Assembly: GCA_023409535.1 (NCBI GenBank)
Contig: JAEYGZ010000027.1
Location: 248,001-312,000 of the forward strand
From: Bacillota bacterium
GTDB taxonomy: Bacteria > Bacillota > Clostridia > Lachnospirales > Lachnospiraceae
Reading direction: 5' to 3'
DNA: 64,000 nt
The notes beneath the pieces are model-generated. The model searched no databases and was not told the origin of the DNA. It worked only from the letters and a program-made list of their open reading frames with translations. The stretch's first letter is position 1. Each line of letters begins with the position of its first letter. The translations under genes and the position numbers were made by a program. Shown in pieces: positions 24,933 through 32,569 of the stretch.

Positions 24933-25886
24933 ATGAAGAAGAAAATATATGTGGACGGCCAATCCGGAACCACGGGGTTAAAGATCAACGAGAGATTGAG
25001 TCGGTACTCTGAACTGGAGATTATTGTGATTGATCGTGAGAAGCGCCGTGATCCGGCAGAAAGAGCAAAGTGCATCAACAGTGCAGACATTGTATTTTTA
25101 TGCTTACCGGATGATGCGGCAAAGGAAGCTGTGGGTCTTGCCGCCAATCCGGACACAAAAATCATTGATGCAAGTACGGCACACCGAACGGCAGAGGGCT
25201 GGGCTTATGGGCTTCCGGAATTGTCTGCGGCTCACAGGAATGCCATCAGGGAGAGCAAAAGGGTGAGTAACCCCGGATGTCATGCCACTGCATTTATTCT
25301 TTCAGCCTATCCGTTCATTCGGCATCAGATAATGGCAGCCGATTATCCGGTTACCTGCCAGAGTCTGACCGGCTATAGCGGCGGCGGAAAGTCTTTGATT
25401 GAGAAATTTGAACAAAACGATGGTAAGAATGATTACGCAAAGGCGCCAAGACCCTATGCCCTGTCTTTAAATCATAAGCATTTGCCTGAAATGATGCTGC
25501 ATTCGGGACTGCAGGAGCCCCCTGTTTTTGTACCCATCCTGGGTAATAATTATAAGGGTATGGCAGTCATGCTGCCCATACATACGAAGCTCCTTGCGAA
25601 GAAAATGACAGCAAAGAACCTTCATGAACTGTTAAGCGAGCATTATCAGAATGAGAAATTCGTGTCTGTCATGCCCTATTGTGATGATACTTTCTTATTT
25701 GACGGAGGCGTTGATATCACGGTCTGCAATGACACCAATCAGGCGGAAATCTTCGTATTTGGCAATGAGGCGAAGGGCAGCGCCCTGATCGTTACACGAA
25801 TTGATAATCTGGGTAAGGGAGCCTCCGGAGCGGCGATCCAGAACATGAATATCATGCTGGGTCTGCCGGAAGATATGCATCTGTAA
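24933..25886 (+). CDS. argC: N-acetyl-gamma-glutamyl-phosphate reductase (type 2)
   Basis: A 317-residue enzyme that reduces N-acetylglutamyl phosphate to the semialdehyde with NADPH in arginine synthesis. The start at 24933 follows AAGAGGTG; a GTG at 24915 is possible but poorly placed. The nucleotide-binding start is KKIYVDGQSGTTGLKI. The catalytic Cys is C116 in VSNPGCHATA. The short length matches the type 2 form rather than the 340-residue type 1. No argJ, argB, argD or argF is adjacent, which is unusual; it has its own promoter. A large palindromic structure with a T-tract follows the stop codon. Confidence 0.93.
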   Translation: MKKKIYVDGQSGTTGLKINERLSRYSELEIIVIDREKRRDPAERAKCINSADIVFLCLPDDAAKEAVGLAANPDTKIIDASTAHRTAEGWAYGLPELSAAHRNAIRESKRVSNPGCHATAFILSAYPFIRHQIMAADYPVTCQSLTGYSGGGKSLIEKFEQNDGKNDYAKAPRPYALSLNHKHLPEMMLHSGLQEPPVFVPILGNNYKGMAVMLPIHTKLLAKKMTAKNLHELLSEHYQNEKFVSVMPYCDDTFLFDGGVDITVCNDTNQAEIFVFGNEAKGSALIVTRIDNLGKGASGAAIQNMNIMLGLPEDMHL

Positions 25887-25889
25887 AAA

Positions 25890-26090
25890 GGATATCAAAA
25901 TCCTATAATTAACGGGAACGATATAAATTTCCCATAATACACTATTGGAATACGCAGGATTGATTTTATGTGCCGGAAGCGTACATCTTATGTACGATTA
26001 CAGAATATAAAATCGGTTATGTGTATTCGGCTTGTGTGGGGAAAATGGTATCGCTCCCGGTAATCTGGGTTCTTTGATAGCGTCTTTTTT
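25890..26090. repeat. Second large imperfect palindrome, with T-tract, between argC and the OhrR-type gene
   Basis: The left half (about 25890-25985) is matched by the reverse complement of the right half (about 25990-26083) at roughly 70 percent. Well-matched blocks are TATCAAA, a stretch around CGGGA-CGATA, GAATAC, GATTTTAT and CGTACAT; the centre is GTACAT-CTT-ATGTAC. The right end runs into TCTTTTTT (26083-26090), so on the plus strand it could terminate argC. It is far longer than a normal terminator and is unlike the 19971-20286 element in sequence, apart from a GTACAT-like centre. Imperfection suggests age or an RNA-level role. Confidence 0.6.
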
Positions 26091-26098
26091 ATTCCAGC

Positions 26099-26593
26099 TT
26101 AAGCTTCGCCGTCTTCTCCTTCAAATCGCTGCATCATCTGATGGAGTGCATGAAGTAATCCGCCTGCATAATCGGGAGTCAAATCCAGGCTGCAGATCAG
26201 TTCCTTGGGAAATTGCAGCGCTTCCTCTCTGAACTCTCTGCCCTTATCGGTTAAGTAGATAAATACATTACGTTCATCGCTGGAGCTTCGAACTCGCCTT
26301 ATCAGGCTCAGAGCCTCAAGCTTTTTCAGCATCGGAGTCAGTGTTCCGGAATCGAGATAGAGCCGTTTGCCCAGATCTTTTACCGTAATGTTATCCTTCT
26401 CCCAGAGTGCCATGAGTATAATGTAGCCTGTATAAGTCAGCCCGTACGGATCAAGAAGCGGTTTGTATTTTTTTATGATTTCCTTGGAACAGACATACAG
26501 GGAGAAGCATAGCTGGTTATCCAGCATCAGAAGCTCATAGCCCGGGTTCTCTATATTTTTAACGGGAGTAGTGTCCCCAGTCTTTGATTTCAT
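26099..26593 (-). CDS. MarR family regulator, 2-Cys OhrR-like peroxide sensor
   Basis: A 164-residue winged-helix regulator. The start ATG at 26593 follows AGTGAGG; an upstream TTG would add six residues but fits less well. LDNQLCFSLYVCSKEI places C29 at the reactive Cys of OhrR proteins. Y54 and Y57 match the tyrosines that hydrogen-bond it. C134 is 105 residues further on, the same spacing as the C22-C127 pair of the Xanthomonas 2-Cys OhrR. DNA-binding helices run about 70-100. Oxidation would release DNA. It is divergent from a nitroreductase with paired operator-like sites between, so it probably represses both genes. Confidence 0.85.
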   Translation of the reverse strand: MKSKTGDTTPVKNIENPGYELLMLDNQLCFSLYVCSKEIIKKYKPLLDPYGLTYTGYIILMALWEKDNITVKDLGKRLYLDSGTLTPMLKKLEALSLIRRVRSSSDERNVFIYLTDKGREFREEALQFPKELICSLDLTPDYAGGLLHALHQMMQRFEGEDGEA

Positions 26594-26619
26594 AATAAGC
26601 CTCACTTTCAATTTATTTA

Positions 26620-26639
26620 CAATTGTTACCTTACAATTA
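26620..26639. promoter_or_regulatory. Operator-like site near the OhrR-type gene
   Basis: CAATTGTTACCTTACAATTA carries inverted half-sites, and its complement (TAATTGTAA, GGTA, ACAATTG) matches the site at 26709-26724 apart from a 4-bp longer spacer. It lies between the start codon and the minus-strand promoter (AGTCAA at 26664-26669 as -35 complement and ATTTTA at 26641-26646 as -10 complement, 17-bp spacer), so binding would give autorepression. Confidence 0.65.
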
Positions 26640-26678
26640 GATTTTATACAATTAATTAAAAAAAGTCAAATGAAACTA

Positions 26679-26707
26679 TTGACAAATCCAAAATAATGGT
26701 ATTTAAT
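26679..26707 (+). promoter_or_regulatory. Sigma-A promoter of the nitroreductase gene
   Basis: TTGACA (26679-26684), a 17-bp spacer and TTTAAT (26702-26707). The operator at 26709-26724 begins right behind the -10 element, so a bound repressor would block transcription. The leader to the ATG is about 117 bp. Confidence 0.75.
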
Positions 26708-26708
26708 T

Positions 26709-26724
26709 TAATTGTAAACAATTG
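26709..26724. promoter_or_regulatory. Operator-like palindrome TAATTGTAAACAATTG
   Basis: Inverted half-sites TAATTGT and ACAATTG around AA. This resembles the TACAATT-type operators known for OhrR/MarR proteins. It lies over the start region of the nitroreductase promoter and has a relative at 26620-26639 near the regulator gene. Confidence 0.7.
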
Positions 26725-26830
26725 AATATTCTTCAACATAAGAGATGCTGAATATATCATCTGGCTACTACAAAAGCTGATATCAGCATACATTTGAAAA
26801 ATAGATGGATTTGAAAGGAAGGTAAGAGTT

Positions 26831-27427
26831 ATGAGAAATTTTAATCAGGCAGTGGAAAATCGCAGATCCGTATATGCCATTGGCAAGGATGTGAAGGCAT
26901 CCAAGGATGATATTAAGAGTATTGTTGAGCATGCGGTCAAGTATGTTCCATCCGCTTTCAACTCTCAAAGCGGCAAGGTAATTGTATTATTTGGAGAGCA
27001 TCATGATAAGGTTTGGGAGATTACCAGGGAGGAACTTAGCAAGATCGTTCCGGAGTCTGCCTTCGGTTCTACGAACGATAAAATCAATTCCTTTAAGAAT
27101 GGTTACGGTACGGTGCTTTTCTTTGAGGATCAGGCAATTGTCCAAGGGCTGCAGGAACAGTTCGCCTTATATAAGGATAATTTCCCGGTCTGGTCACTGG
27201 AGTCCAGCGGCATGCTGCAATTCACGGTTTGGACGGCGCTGGAGGATGTCGGTCTTGGTGCATCCCTGCAGCATTACAATCCTCTGATTGACCAGCAGGT
27301 GAGAAAGGAATGGGATATTCCGGAGAGTTGGAAGCTTCTTGCGCAGATGCCCTTTGGGAATGTAGCAGCAGCTCCGGATGGAAAGGAATTCGGGCCGTTA
27401 GCAGATAGGGTAAAGGTGTTCGGCTGA
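26831..27427 (+). CDS. Nitroreductase family protein, Frm2/CinD-like
   Basis: A 198-residue FMN enzyme of the small Frm2/Hbn1 branch of nitroreductases. Landmarks are NRRSVYAIGKD (phosphate-binding Arg pair), VPSAFNSQSGKVIVLFGEHHDKVW, the middle block YGTVLFFEDQ and SSGMLQFTVWTALEDVGLGASLQHYN. Relatives reduce nitroaromatics, quinones or lipid-derived oxidants with NAD(P)H; the Lactococcus CinD is a stress-induced example. GAAAGGAAGG precedes the ATG. It is divergent from the OhrR-like regulator, with an operator overlapping its promoter, so oxidant induction is likely. An Ohr peroxidase, the usual OhrR target, is absent here. Confidence 0.9.
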   Translation: MRNFNQAVENRRSVYAIGKDVKASKDDIKSIVEHAVKYVPSAFNSQSGKVIVLFGEHHDKVWEITREELSKIVPESAFGSTNDKINSFKNGYGTVLFFEDQAIVQGLQEQFALYKDNFPVWSLESSGMLQFTVWTALEDVGLGASLQHYNPLIDQQVRKEWDIPESWKLLAQMPFGNVAAAPDGKEFGPLADRVKVFG

Positions 27428-27456
27428 GTATCCTTCCCCTGATTGTATAGATTATG

Positions 27457-27493
27457 ATAAGCTGCCAAAGCAGGAAAACGATTGGCAGCTTAT
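27457..27493 (+). terminator. Terminator-like hairpin after the nitroreductase gene
   Basis: A 12-bp perfect stem, ATAAGCTGCCAA (27457-27468) with TTGGCAGCTTAT (27482-27493), and a 13-nt loop. The following T-run is poor (TTATTGG). Confidence 0.6.
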
Positions 27494-27542
27494 TTATTGG
27501 CTGGGCTAACCTGATTAATAAGAAAAATTTTACTATTCGGGT

Positions 27543-27572
27543 TTTACTTATTCACATTCCCTGTGCTATAAT
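27543..27572 (+). promoter_or_regulatory. Promoter upstream of the NlpC/P60-like gene
   Basis: TTTACT (27543-27548), an 18-bp spacer and a consensus TATAAT (27567-27572). The start codon is about 100 bp downstream. Confidence 0.5.
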
Positions 27573-27673
27573 GGCATATGTGGGTATAAATCTGAAAATG
27601 GTCGGACCCCCAAATCGTTTCTACTATTATCACATGCTTCATGCACAATAATGAGTAAGAAAGGATAGTTACC

Positions 27674-28309
27674 ATGCAATCAGAGAAGAAGGCAGAATTA
27701 CATTATATCTATATCGTATTTCTTTCAACAACGACCTATATGGGCAGAATGATCCGCCTGTTTACACGTAATCAGTACAGCCATGTAACAATAGCCTTTG
27801 ACCGGGATTTAAATAAGATGTATTCCTTCGCCAGATACCGGGTGAACTCACCCATTCTGGGCGGATTTGTGACTGAGCTTCCCCACCGGTATCTTCATGG
27901 GAACAGGGATGTTACGGTGAAAATATGTGAAATTCCGTTGCCGGACGAGGAATATAAAAGAATTCGGGAGGAAGTGGAATATTTTCATAAGAATAAGGAG
28001 GTAATGATCTATAATACGGTCAATGCCGTACTTTCCTTACTTGGTAAAAAGCTTCAGGTGAAGAATATGTTTACCTGCCTGGAATTTGTCACTTATCTTA
28101 TGAGATATACGAACATCATGGCTATACGGGAGCTGGAGCGTAGAGTTGCGAAATATGTTGTTTATCACGGAAGTTTAAAGGACACCGCCTCCTGGGAGCA
28201 ATCGGTGGCAGGGGAAGATGAGTATTTCAGGCGGCGCCATGCCATCGGAGTGGCTTATGATACGGTGAACCATTTCCGAAGAGTGGTTGTAAGAGTATTA
28301 AATGCATAG
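27674..28309 (+). CDS. Permuted NlpC/P60-like (YiiX/YebB type) cysteine hydrolase
   Basis: A 211-residue protein with no signal peptide. H37 in NQYSHVTIAFD comes before C135 in MFTCLEFVTYL. This His-then-Cys order is that of the circularly permuted papain-like NlpC/P60 fold (DUF830/YiiX type) rather than classical NlpC. Permuted members act on lipids, peptides or cell-wall fragments; most bacterial ones are uncharacterised. AGAAAGGA precedes the ATG. It is monocistronic as far as I can see. The fold assignment rests on the two motifs and is fairly sure; the substrate is unknown. Confidence 0.75.
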   Translation: MQSEKKAELHYIYIVFLSTTTYMGRMIRLFTRNQYSHVTIAFDRDLNKMYSFARYRVNSPILGGFVTELPHRYLHGNRDVTVKICEIPLPDEEYKRIREEVEYFHKNKEVMIYNTVNAVLSLLGKKLQVKNMFTCLEFVTYLMRYTNIMAIRELERRVAKYVVYHGSLKDTASWEQSVAGEDEYFRRRHAIGVAYDTVNHFRRVVVRVLNA

Positions 28310-28327
28310 AAGGGCAAGGTTATTATT

Positions 28328-28450
28328 ATGAAGGCGTATTTTTATAATACAGTTTTGGGAAAAATAGTGATTGCCGGGGCTGGGGCTGCAATTTGCCCAA
28401 GTATAAAACAAGCCGTATATTATGATAGAAATATCAATACAATAAAATAA
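28328..28450 (+). pseudogene. Possible N-terminal remnant of an Ogt-type DNA alkyltransferase, or a short unknown ORF
   Basis: A 40-codon frame (MKAYFYNTVLGKIVIAGAGA...) starts 18 bp after the previous stop, with GGGCAAGG upstream. Its beginning looks like the N-terminus of methylated-DNA-protein cysteine methyltransferases, which typically open with a YFY-TP-GKI-IA pattern. The conserved active-site block (PCHR) and helix-turn-helix are absent, since the frame ends after 40 residues and the PepF gene begins 31 bp later. It is therefore either a truncated remnant or a chance small ORF. The resemblance is from memory, over about 17 residues. Confidence 0.35.
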
Positions 28451-28481
28451 TTATTATGAGTGTAGAAAGGAAGCCAGGCGG

Positions 28482-30236
28482 ATGAACAAGGAATGGTCAT
28501 TGGAGGTATTATACAAAGGTTTTCAGGATGAAAAATATAAGGAAGATAAAGCTGGGCTCACAAGACTGACCCAAGAACTGGATGATTTCAGTGCTGCATT
28601 AGCGGCAGCGGAGGATGAGGAGGCTGCCCTGCTTCAGGCGGTGGATTATCTGGAGCAATTTCAGCTCCTTGGAAGTAAGCTGAACTATTACGCGGCACTC
28701 AAGCTATCCGTCAATACTTCCGACAGTGAAACCGTGAATGAGATGAATGCCATCGAGAAGCTGTTAAGCCTGTCCTCAAAGCCAATGGCCGTGATACACA
28801 AGTTTATTGCGGGGATCGGAAATCTGAACGGATATCTTGCTAAGCATCCGAAGCTGAAGGCATATGATTATCTGTTTTCCGAGATGAAGAAGGAAGCGAA
28901 GCATCTTCTCAGTGATGATGTGGAGGAGGTAATCGCTAAGTTAAATATCTCTGCAGGTTCTGCCTGGGGCAGCATGCAAAGCTTTTTAACCTCCACGCTT
29001 GAGGTGGATTATAAAGATAATGTCATCACCCTTCCGGAAGTGCGTAACAAGGCGCACAGTGAAGATCCCGAGGTTCGTAAGGATGCCTATGCGGCAGAGC
29101 TGAAGGCTTATGAGAAGATTAAGGATGCAGTGAGCTTTTCCTTAAATAATATCAAGACCCAGGTGAATACCATCTGCGAGCTCAGAGGTTATGCTTCTCC
29201 TCTCGACATGACCTTGGCGCAGGCAAAGATGAAGAGAGAGACACTGGAGGCGATGCTTGAAGCAATCAGAGAGTACCTTCCGGTATTTCATAAATATTTA
29301 AAGCATAAAGGAACGATGATGGGGCATGCAAACGGACTTCCCTGGTATGATATGTTTGCTCCCATCGGAGAGAGCAACACCAAGTTTACCACGGAGGAGG
29401 CCAAGGAATATCTGTTGAAGCATTTCCTCGGTTTTGCCGGTGACCTGGCCGATATGGTGGAAGAGGCCTTTGATAATGAATGGATTGATTTCTATCCCAG
29501 AAAGGGTAAGGTAGGCGGTGCGTTCTGTGAGAATATGCCCTTTGTAAAACAGAGCAGAATTCTTACCAACTTTACCGGTTCCCTGAGTGATGTGGTCACC
29601 CTGGCTCATGAGCTTGGCCATGCATATCATGGACTGAATATTCAGGAGCATCAGCCGCTGAACGTCGACTACAGCATGCCTGTGGCGGAGACTGCCTCTA
29701 CCTTTAATGAAGCGCTGATTATGGAGGCAGCCATTCAGGATGCAAGCGGCAGAGAGAAGCTGGCATTGATTGAAAGCCAGCTGCAGGATGTGACACAGAT
29801 CATCTGTGATATCTATTCCAGATATCTGTTTGAAACTGCTGTGTTTGATAAATGCAGAACCGGCTTCTTATTCGCGGATGAGCTGCAGGAGATGATGCTT
29901 GAGGCGCAGAAGCTTGCCTATGGTGACGGGCTGGATCCTGACTATCTGCACCCTTATATGTGGGTATTAAAGGGTCATTATTATTCGGAGCATTTAAGCT
30001 TTTATAATTTCCCGTATGCCTTTGGCGGATTATTTGCAAGAGGCTTATACGATAAATATAAGACCGAGGGTGAGGACTTTGTTCCGAAATACCGTGCATT
30101 GCTGAATGCAACCACCGTCATGAGTGTGGAGGATGCGGCAAAGCAGGCCGAGATCAATCTGGAGGATCCGCAGTTCTGGAGAAACAGCTTACAGACCATC
30201 GCGGAGCTGATTGAAGAATTTGTGAAACTGGCATAA
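28482..30236 (+). CDS. pepF: M3 family oligoendopeptidase F
   Basis: A 584-residue cytoplasmic zinc endopeptidase that cleaves short peptides (about 7-17 residues). The zinc site H376-E377-L-G-H380 lies in VTLAHELGHAYHG, and the third ligand is the Glu of VAETASTFNEA about 25 residues later. The N-terminal helical domain (about 1-200) forms the deep channel of the family. The late motif GHYYSEHLSFYNFPYAFGGLFARGLY is typical of PepF. GAAAGGAAG precedes the ATG at a slightly long distance. It is monocistronic, with a good terminator. With the M20 and M42 peptidases upstream it completes a peptide recycling set. Confidence 0.94.
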   Translation: MNKEWSLEVLYKGFQDEKYKEDKAGLTRLTQELDDFSAALAAAEDEEAALLQAVDYLEQFQLLGSKLNYYAALKLSVNTSDSETVNEMNAIEKLLSLSSKPMAVIHKFIAGIGNLNGYLAKHPKLKAYDYLFSEMKKEAKHLLSDDVEEVIAKLNISAGSAWGSMQSFLTSTLEVDYKDNVITLPEVRNKAHSEDPEVRKDAYAAELKAYEKIKDAVSFSLNNIKTQVNTICELRGYASPLDMTLAQAKMKRETLEAMLEAIREYLPVFHKYLKHKGTMMGHANGLPWYDMFAPIGESNTKFTTEEAKEYLLKHFLGFAGDLADMVEEAFDNEWIDFYPRKGKVGGAFCENMPFVKQSRILTNFTGSLSDVVTLAHELGHAYHGLNIQEHQPLNVDYSMPVAETASTFNEALIMEAAIQDASGREKLALIESQLQDVTQIICDIYSRYLFETAVFDKCRTGFLFADELQEMMLEAQKLAYGDGLDPDYLHPYMWVLKGHYYSEHLSFYNFPYAFGGLFARGLYDKYKTEGEDFVPKYRALLNATTVMSVEDAAKQAEINLEDPQFWRNSLQTIAELIEEFVKLA

Positions 30237-30242
30237 TATTTT

Positions 30243-30289
30243 ATGGAGTGTTGTAAACAACGGAGGGTGTTTACGGCGCTCCATTTTTT
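30243..30289 (+). terminator. Terminator of pepF
   Basis: A 16-bp stem including wobble pairs (ATGGAG with CTCCAT, GTAAAC with GTTTAC) and a T6 tract, starting 6 bp after the stop codon. Confidence 0.85.
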
Positions 30290-30509
30290 AGACAGGACTA
30301 AATATTTCGAATAAAAAAATACCAATTGACATGATCGCAGCCTGTGCTGCGGTTTAAGGAAACTGATTATAAAGGCTGATTTAAATTCCGATATATAGCG
30401 AATTAAGAAGAATAAGGAAATAAAAGATCACATAAAAAATATAATCTGTCAGATACTAAGCTTGAATCAATTCATATTGTTATGCTGTCAAGCAGGAAAG
30501 GAGCGAGCT

Positions 30510-30722
30510 ATGAGTCTGATTGACAATGAACATCAGCTTCCCCAGGGATTGGGCATGCGGTTGGCAATGGACATGGAAGCGATGACGAACTTTGTAAATT
30601 TGTCCGAACAAAATAAAAATCAGGTTGTTGACTATATCAAAGGTTCAGGGTCGGGTGAGGATGCAAAAAACCGTGTGATGGAAGTGGTAAATAATCTTCA
30701 TAATGGGGGATCATTTCATTAG
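30510..30722 (+). CDS. Small conserved-type protein of unknown function
   Basis: A 70-residue protein starting at the ATG at 30510, with AAAGGAG upstream. The sequence MSLIDNEHQLPQGLGMRLAMDMEAMTNFVNLSEQNKNQVVDYI... is polar, probably helical, with no membrane segment, signal or Cys. The LPQGLGM-LA start followed by an NFVNLSE-Q-QVVDYI helix reminds me of short Clostridia proteins with a Q-G-(F/L)-G-M pattern, but I cannot assign a family. It stands alone with a strong terminator. A perfect CGCAGC-CTGT-GCTGCG hairpin (30336-30351) lies in the 273-bp gap upstream. Confidence 0.7.
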   Translation: MSLIDNEHQLPQGLGMRLAMDMEAMTNFVNLSEQNKNQVVDYIKGSGSGEDAKNRVMEVVNNLHNGGSFH

Positions 30723-30790
30723 AAAACTGTAATAAATGAACAAAGGAAAAATGAGCAGCGCATTTTGCATTATAACGGATTTTAAATAGA

Positions 30791-30822
30791 AGAGGAGGTG
30801 CTGTAAATACCTCCTCTTTTTA
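30791..30822 (+). terminator. Terminator between convergent genes
   Basis: A 9-bp perfect stem (AGAGGAGGT with ACCTCCTCT), a 9-nt loop and a T5 tract. It ends the small unknown gene and may also serve the minus-strand kinase. Confidence 0.85.
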
Positions 30823-30853
30823 AAATTTATTATTCCTGTTAAACGCTATCAGG

Positions 30854-31765
30854 CTATTCCTGATTTAAGAATCTCACTTCAATCACGTATTGATTTTCTG
30901 TAAGCCTTGCTTCAATCTGTCCCTTCATTTTTTCTACGAGAGCCTTGCTGATGGTAAGCCCTAAACCGCTGCTTTGACTATTCCGGGATTGATCACCGGT
31001 GTAAAAGCGCTCAAAGATATGAAGCATTTCCTCCTGTGAGATCGAAGCACTGTCATTGATGAATTGAAAGCAGCAATATCCCTTTTTCGTAAATTGTCTG
31101 AGGAAAAATTGCTTTTCTGCATACTTTAATGCATTCTGCAGCAGGTTATTAAGAATACGGTTTAACTGTATCTTATCAACTACGATGTAACAATCTTCTT
31201 CCTCAAGATCAATTTCAACCTGAATATTTTTTTGTTTGAATTCATTATAATATGCGACGGCAGCGTCCCGAAGCATACCCTGAACGGGGATTGCCTCCAG
31301 AAGTAAGGGGTAATTATCAGTTTCAATTCTTGAGATTTCATAAAAATCCTGGATAAAGGATTGCAATATTTTTGCACGTTTCTGAATGATATCAAGATAT
31401 TCTGTCCGTTCCTCCGGCTTCGTCTCTTCATCCTTCATAAGCTCGATATATCCCAGGATAGAGGTCAGCGGGGTACGAAGATCATGGGAGATATTCTCAA
31501 TCTCCCGGCGGATCTGCGTCTCACGCCTTTGGTAGATAATGCGTTCCTGCTGCCTGGTGCGATAAATATCGTTGATTTTCTTAAGAAGCTTTTCCAGATT
31601 CCTATGAATGGCAGCGGCCTTCAGCTGCCGATTGCTTTCCGGAGTTTGCTCTATCTCAGACATCTGACGGGCGGCAGATTCAATGGCTTTGTGAAAGGAA
31701 TAGAGGCAGGCACATAGGATCAGGACCAGCAATATTAAAATGATGATACCTATAGATATCTGCAA
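30854..31765 (-). CDS. Sensor histidine kinase of the Bcr-like ABC transporter locus
   Basis: A 303-residue kinase with a single N-terminal membrane helix (about 4-24) and no extracellular domain. A coiled stretch (about 25-85) leads to phospho-acceptor H94 in ISHDLRTPLTSILGY. HATPase boxes follow (NNLLQNALKYA, FERFYTGDQS, SGLGLTIS). The N box is intact, but the G1 box is degenerate: the DNG-G motif is replaced by INDSAS. This BcrS/BceS-like layout suits a kinase that senses a peptide antibiotic through its transporter. It is the last gene of a minus-strand cluster: regulator, ATPase, permease, kinase. Confidence 0.9.
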   Translation of the reverse strand: MQISIGIIILILLVLILCACLYSFHKAIESAARQMSEIEQTPESNRQLKAAAIHRNLEKLLKKINDIYRTRQQERIIYQRRETQIRREIENISHDLRTPLTSILGYIELMKDEETKPEERTEYLDIIQKRAKILQSFIQDFYEISRIETDNYPLLLEAIPVQGMLRDAAVAYYNEFKQKNIQVEIDLEEEDCYIVVDKIQLNRILNNLLQNALKYAEKQFFLRQFTKKGYCCFQFINDSASISQEEMLHIFERFYTGDQSRNSQSSGLGLTISKALVEKMKGQIEARLTENQYVIEVRFLNQE

Positions 31766-31789
31766 AGGATGCCCACCTCCGGTGTTATA

Positions 31790-32569
31790 TTATTTGATTT
31801 CTTTTCTTCCGAATACGATATAACCGATTGCGATAAACACAACGGTCCATAACAGTCCATACAGCCAGTAATTAATATATCCCGCATTGCCTTCCCAGGG
31901 AAGCAGCAGTTTAAAATTCTCATCATCATAACCGATGGCCCGTATCATATTATAGGGTAATATTTTGTAAAGCTTATAAAAAATCTCGAATTTCATACCG
32001 AGGTAACCGGTAATGAGCGGGAATACGACGGTTGTAACTATGATTGAAGTAATCGCACTCATGGTGTTTTCCACAATAAACAGGAAGCAATGAGCAGCAG
32101 CCAAAGCACTGATCAGGAGAGGCAGAGCCGCAAGGAAGGATCTGAAGAACAACACCAGGGCATCTGCCCCGGAATTCTCAAGCAGAAGGTACGCGCTTCC
32201 GACATACAGTCCTATGATAATTATAAATACAAGAAAAGCATAAGTCATCACAATGATATATTTTCCCAAGTAAATGCTTCCCCGGGTGATGCCGTAGGAG
32301 ATGCTGTTTTTCATGGTATGGTTGGAGTGTTCGTTGCCGAAGACGATGGACGCAACCAGGGCACATAAGACAAATAAAACCGCCCAGCCTGCGTATAACA
32401 GAGTGATCGCAAAGTCTGTGGTTGCATAACGAAAGGACGGATCCGAATGTCCCACAGCTGCAAGTACCACATTCACACTGATCAATAATATGGAACAAAT
32501 GGCAAGGAATAAGTAGCCTCCCAGAGTGTGGAACAGCCGGTATAATTCGCTTTTAATATAATTAGTCAT
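31790..32569 (-). CDS. ABC-2 type permease, BcrB/LanFEG-like
   Basis: A 259-residue membrane protein with about six helices and no ATPase domain, starting MTNYIKSELYRLFHTLGGYLFLAICSILL, a typical opening of bacitracin or lantibiotic immunity permeases. Its start overlaps the ATPase stop by 8 bp, which indicates translational coupling. With the ATPase it would form a complete exporter that removes a peptide or lipid substrate from the membrane. The substrate cannot be inferred more closely. Confidence 0.88.
   Translation of the reverse strand: MTNYIKSELYRLFHTLGGYLFLAICSILLISVNVVLAAVGHSDPSFRYATTDFAITLLYAGWAVLFVLCALVASIVFGNEHSNHTMKNSISYGITRGSIYLGKYIIVMTYAFLVFIIIIGLYVGSAYLLLENSGADALVLFFRSFLAALPLLISALAAAHCFLFIVENTMSAITSIIVTTVVFPLITGYLGMKFEIFYKLYKILPYNMIRAIGYDDENFKLLLPWEGNAGYINYWLYGLLWTVVFIAIGYIVFGRKEIK

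Noticed and set aside
27454..27651. 65-codon frame between the nitroreductase and NlpC/P60 genes
   Set aside because: It starts in the terminator stem and spans the promoter of the next gene.
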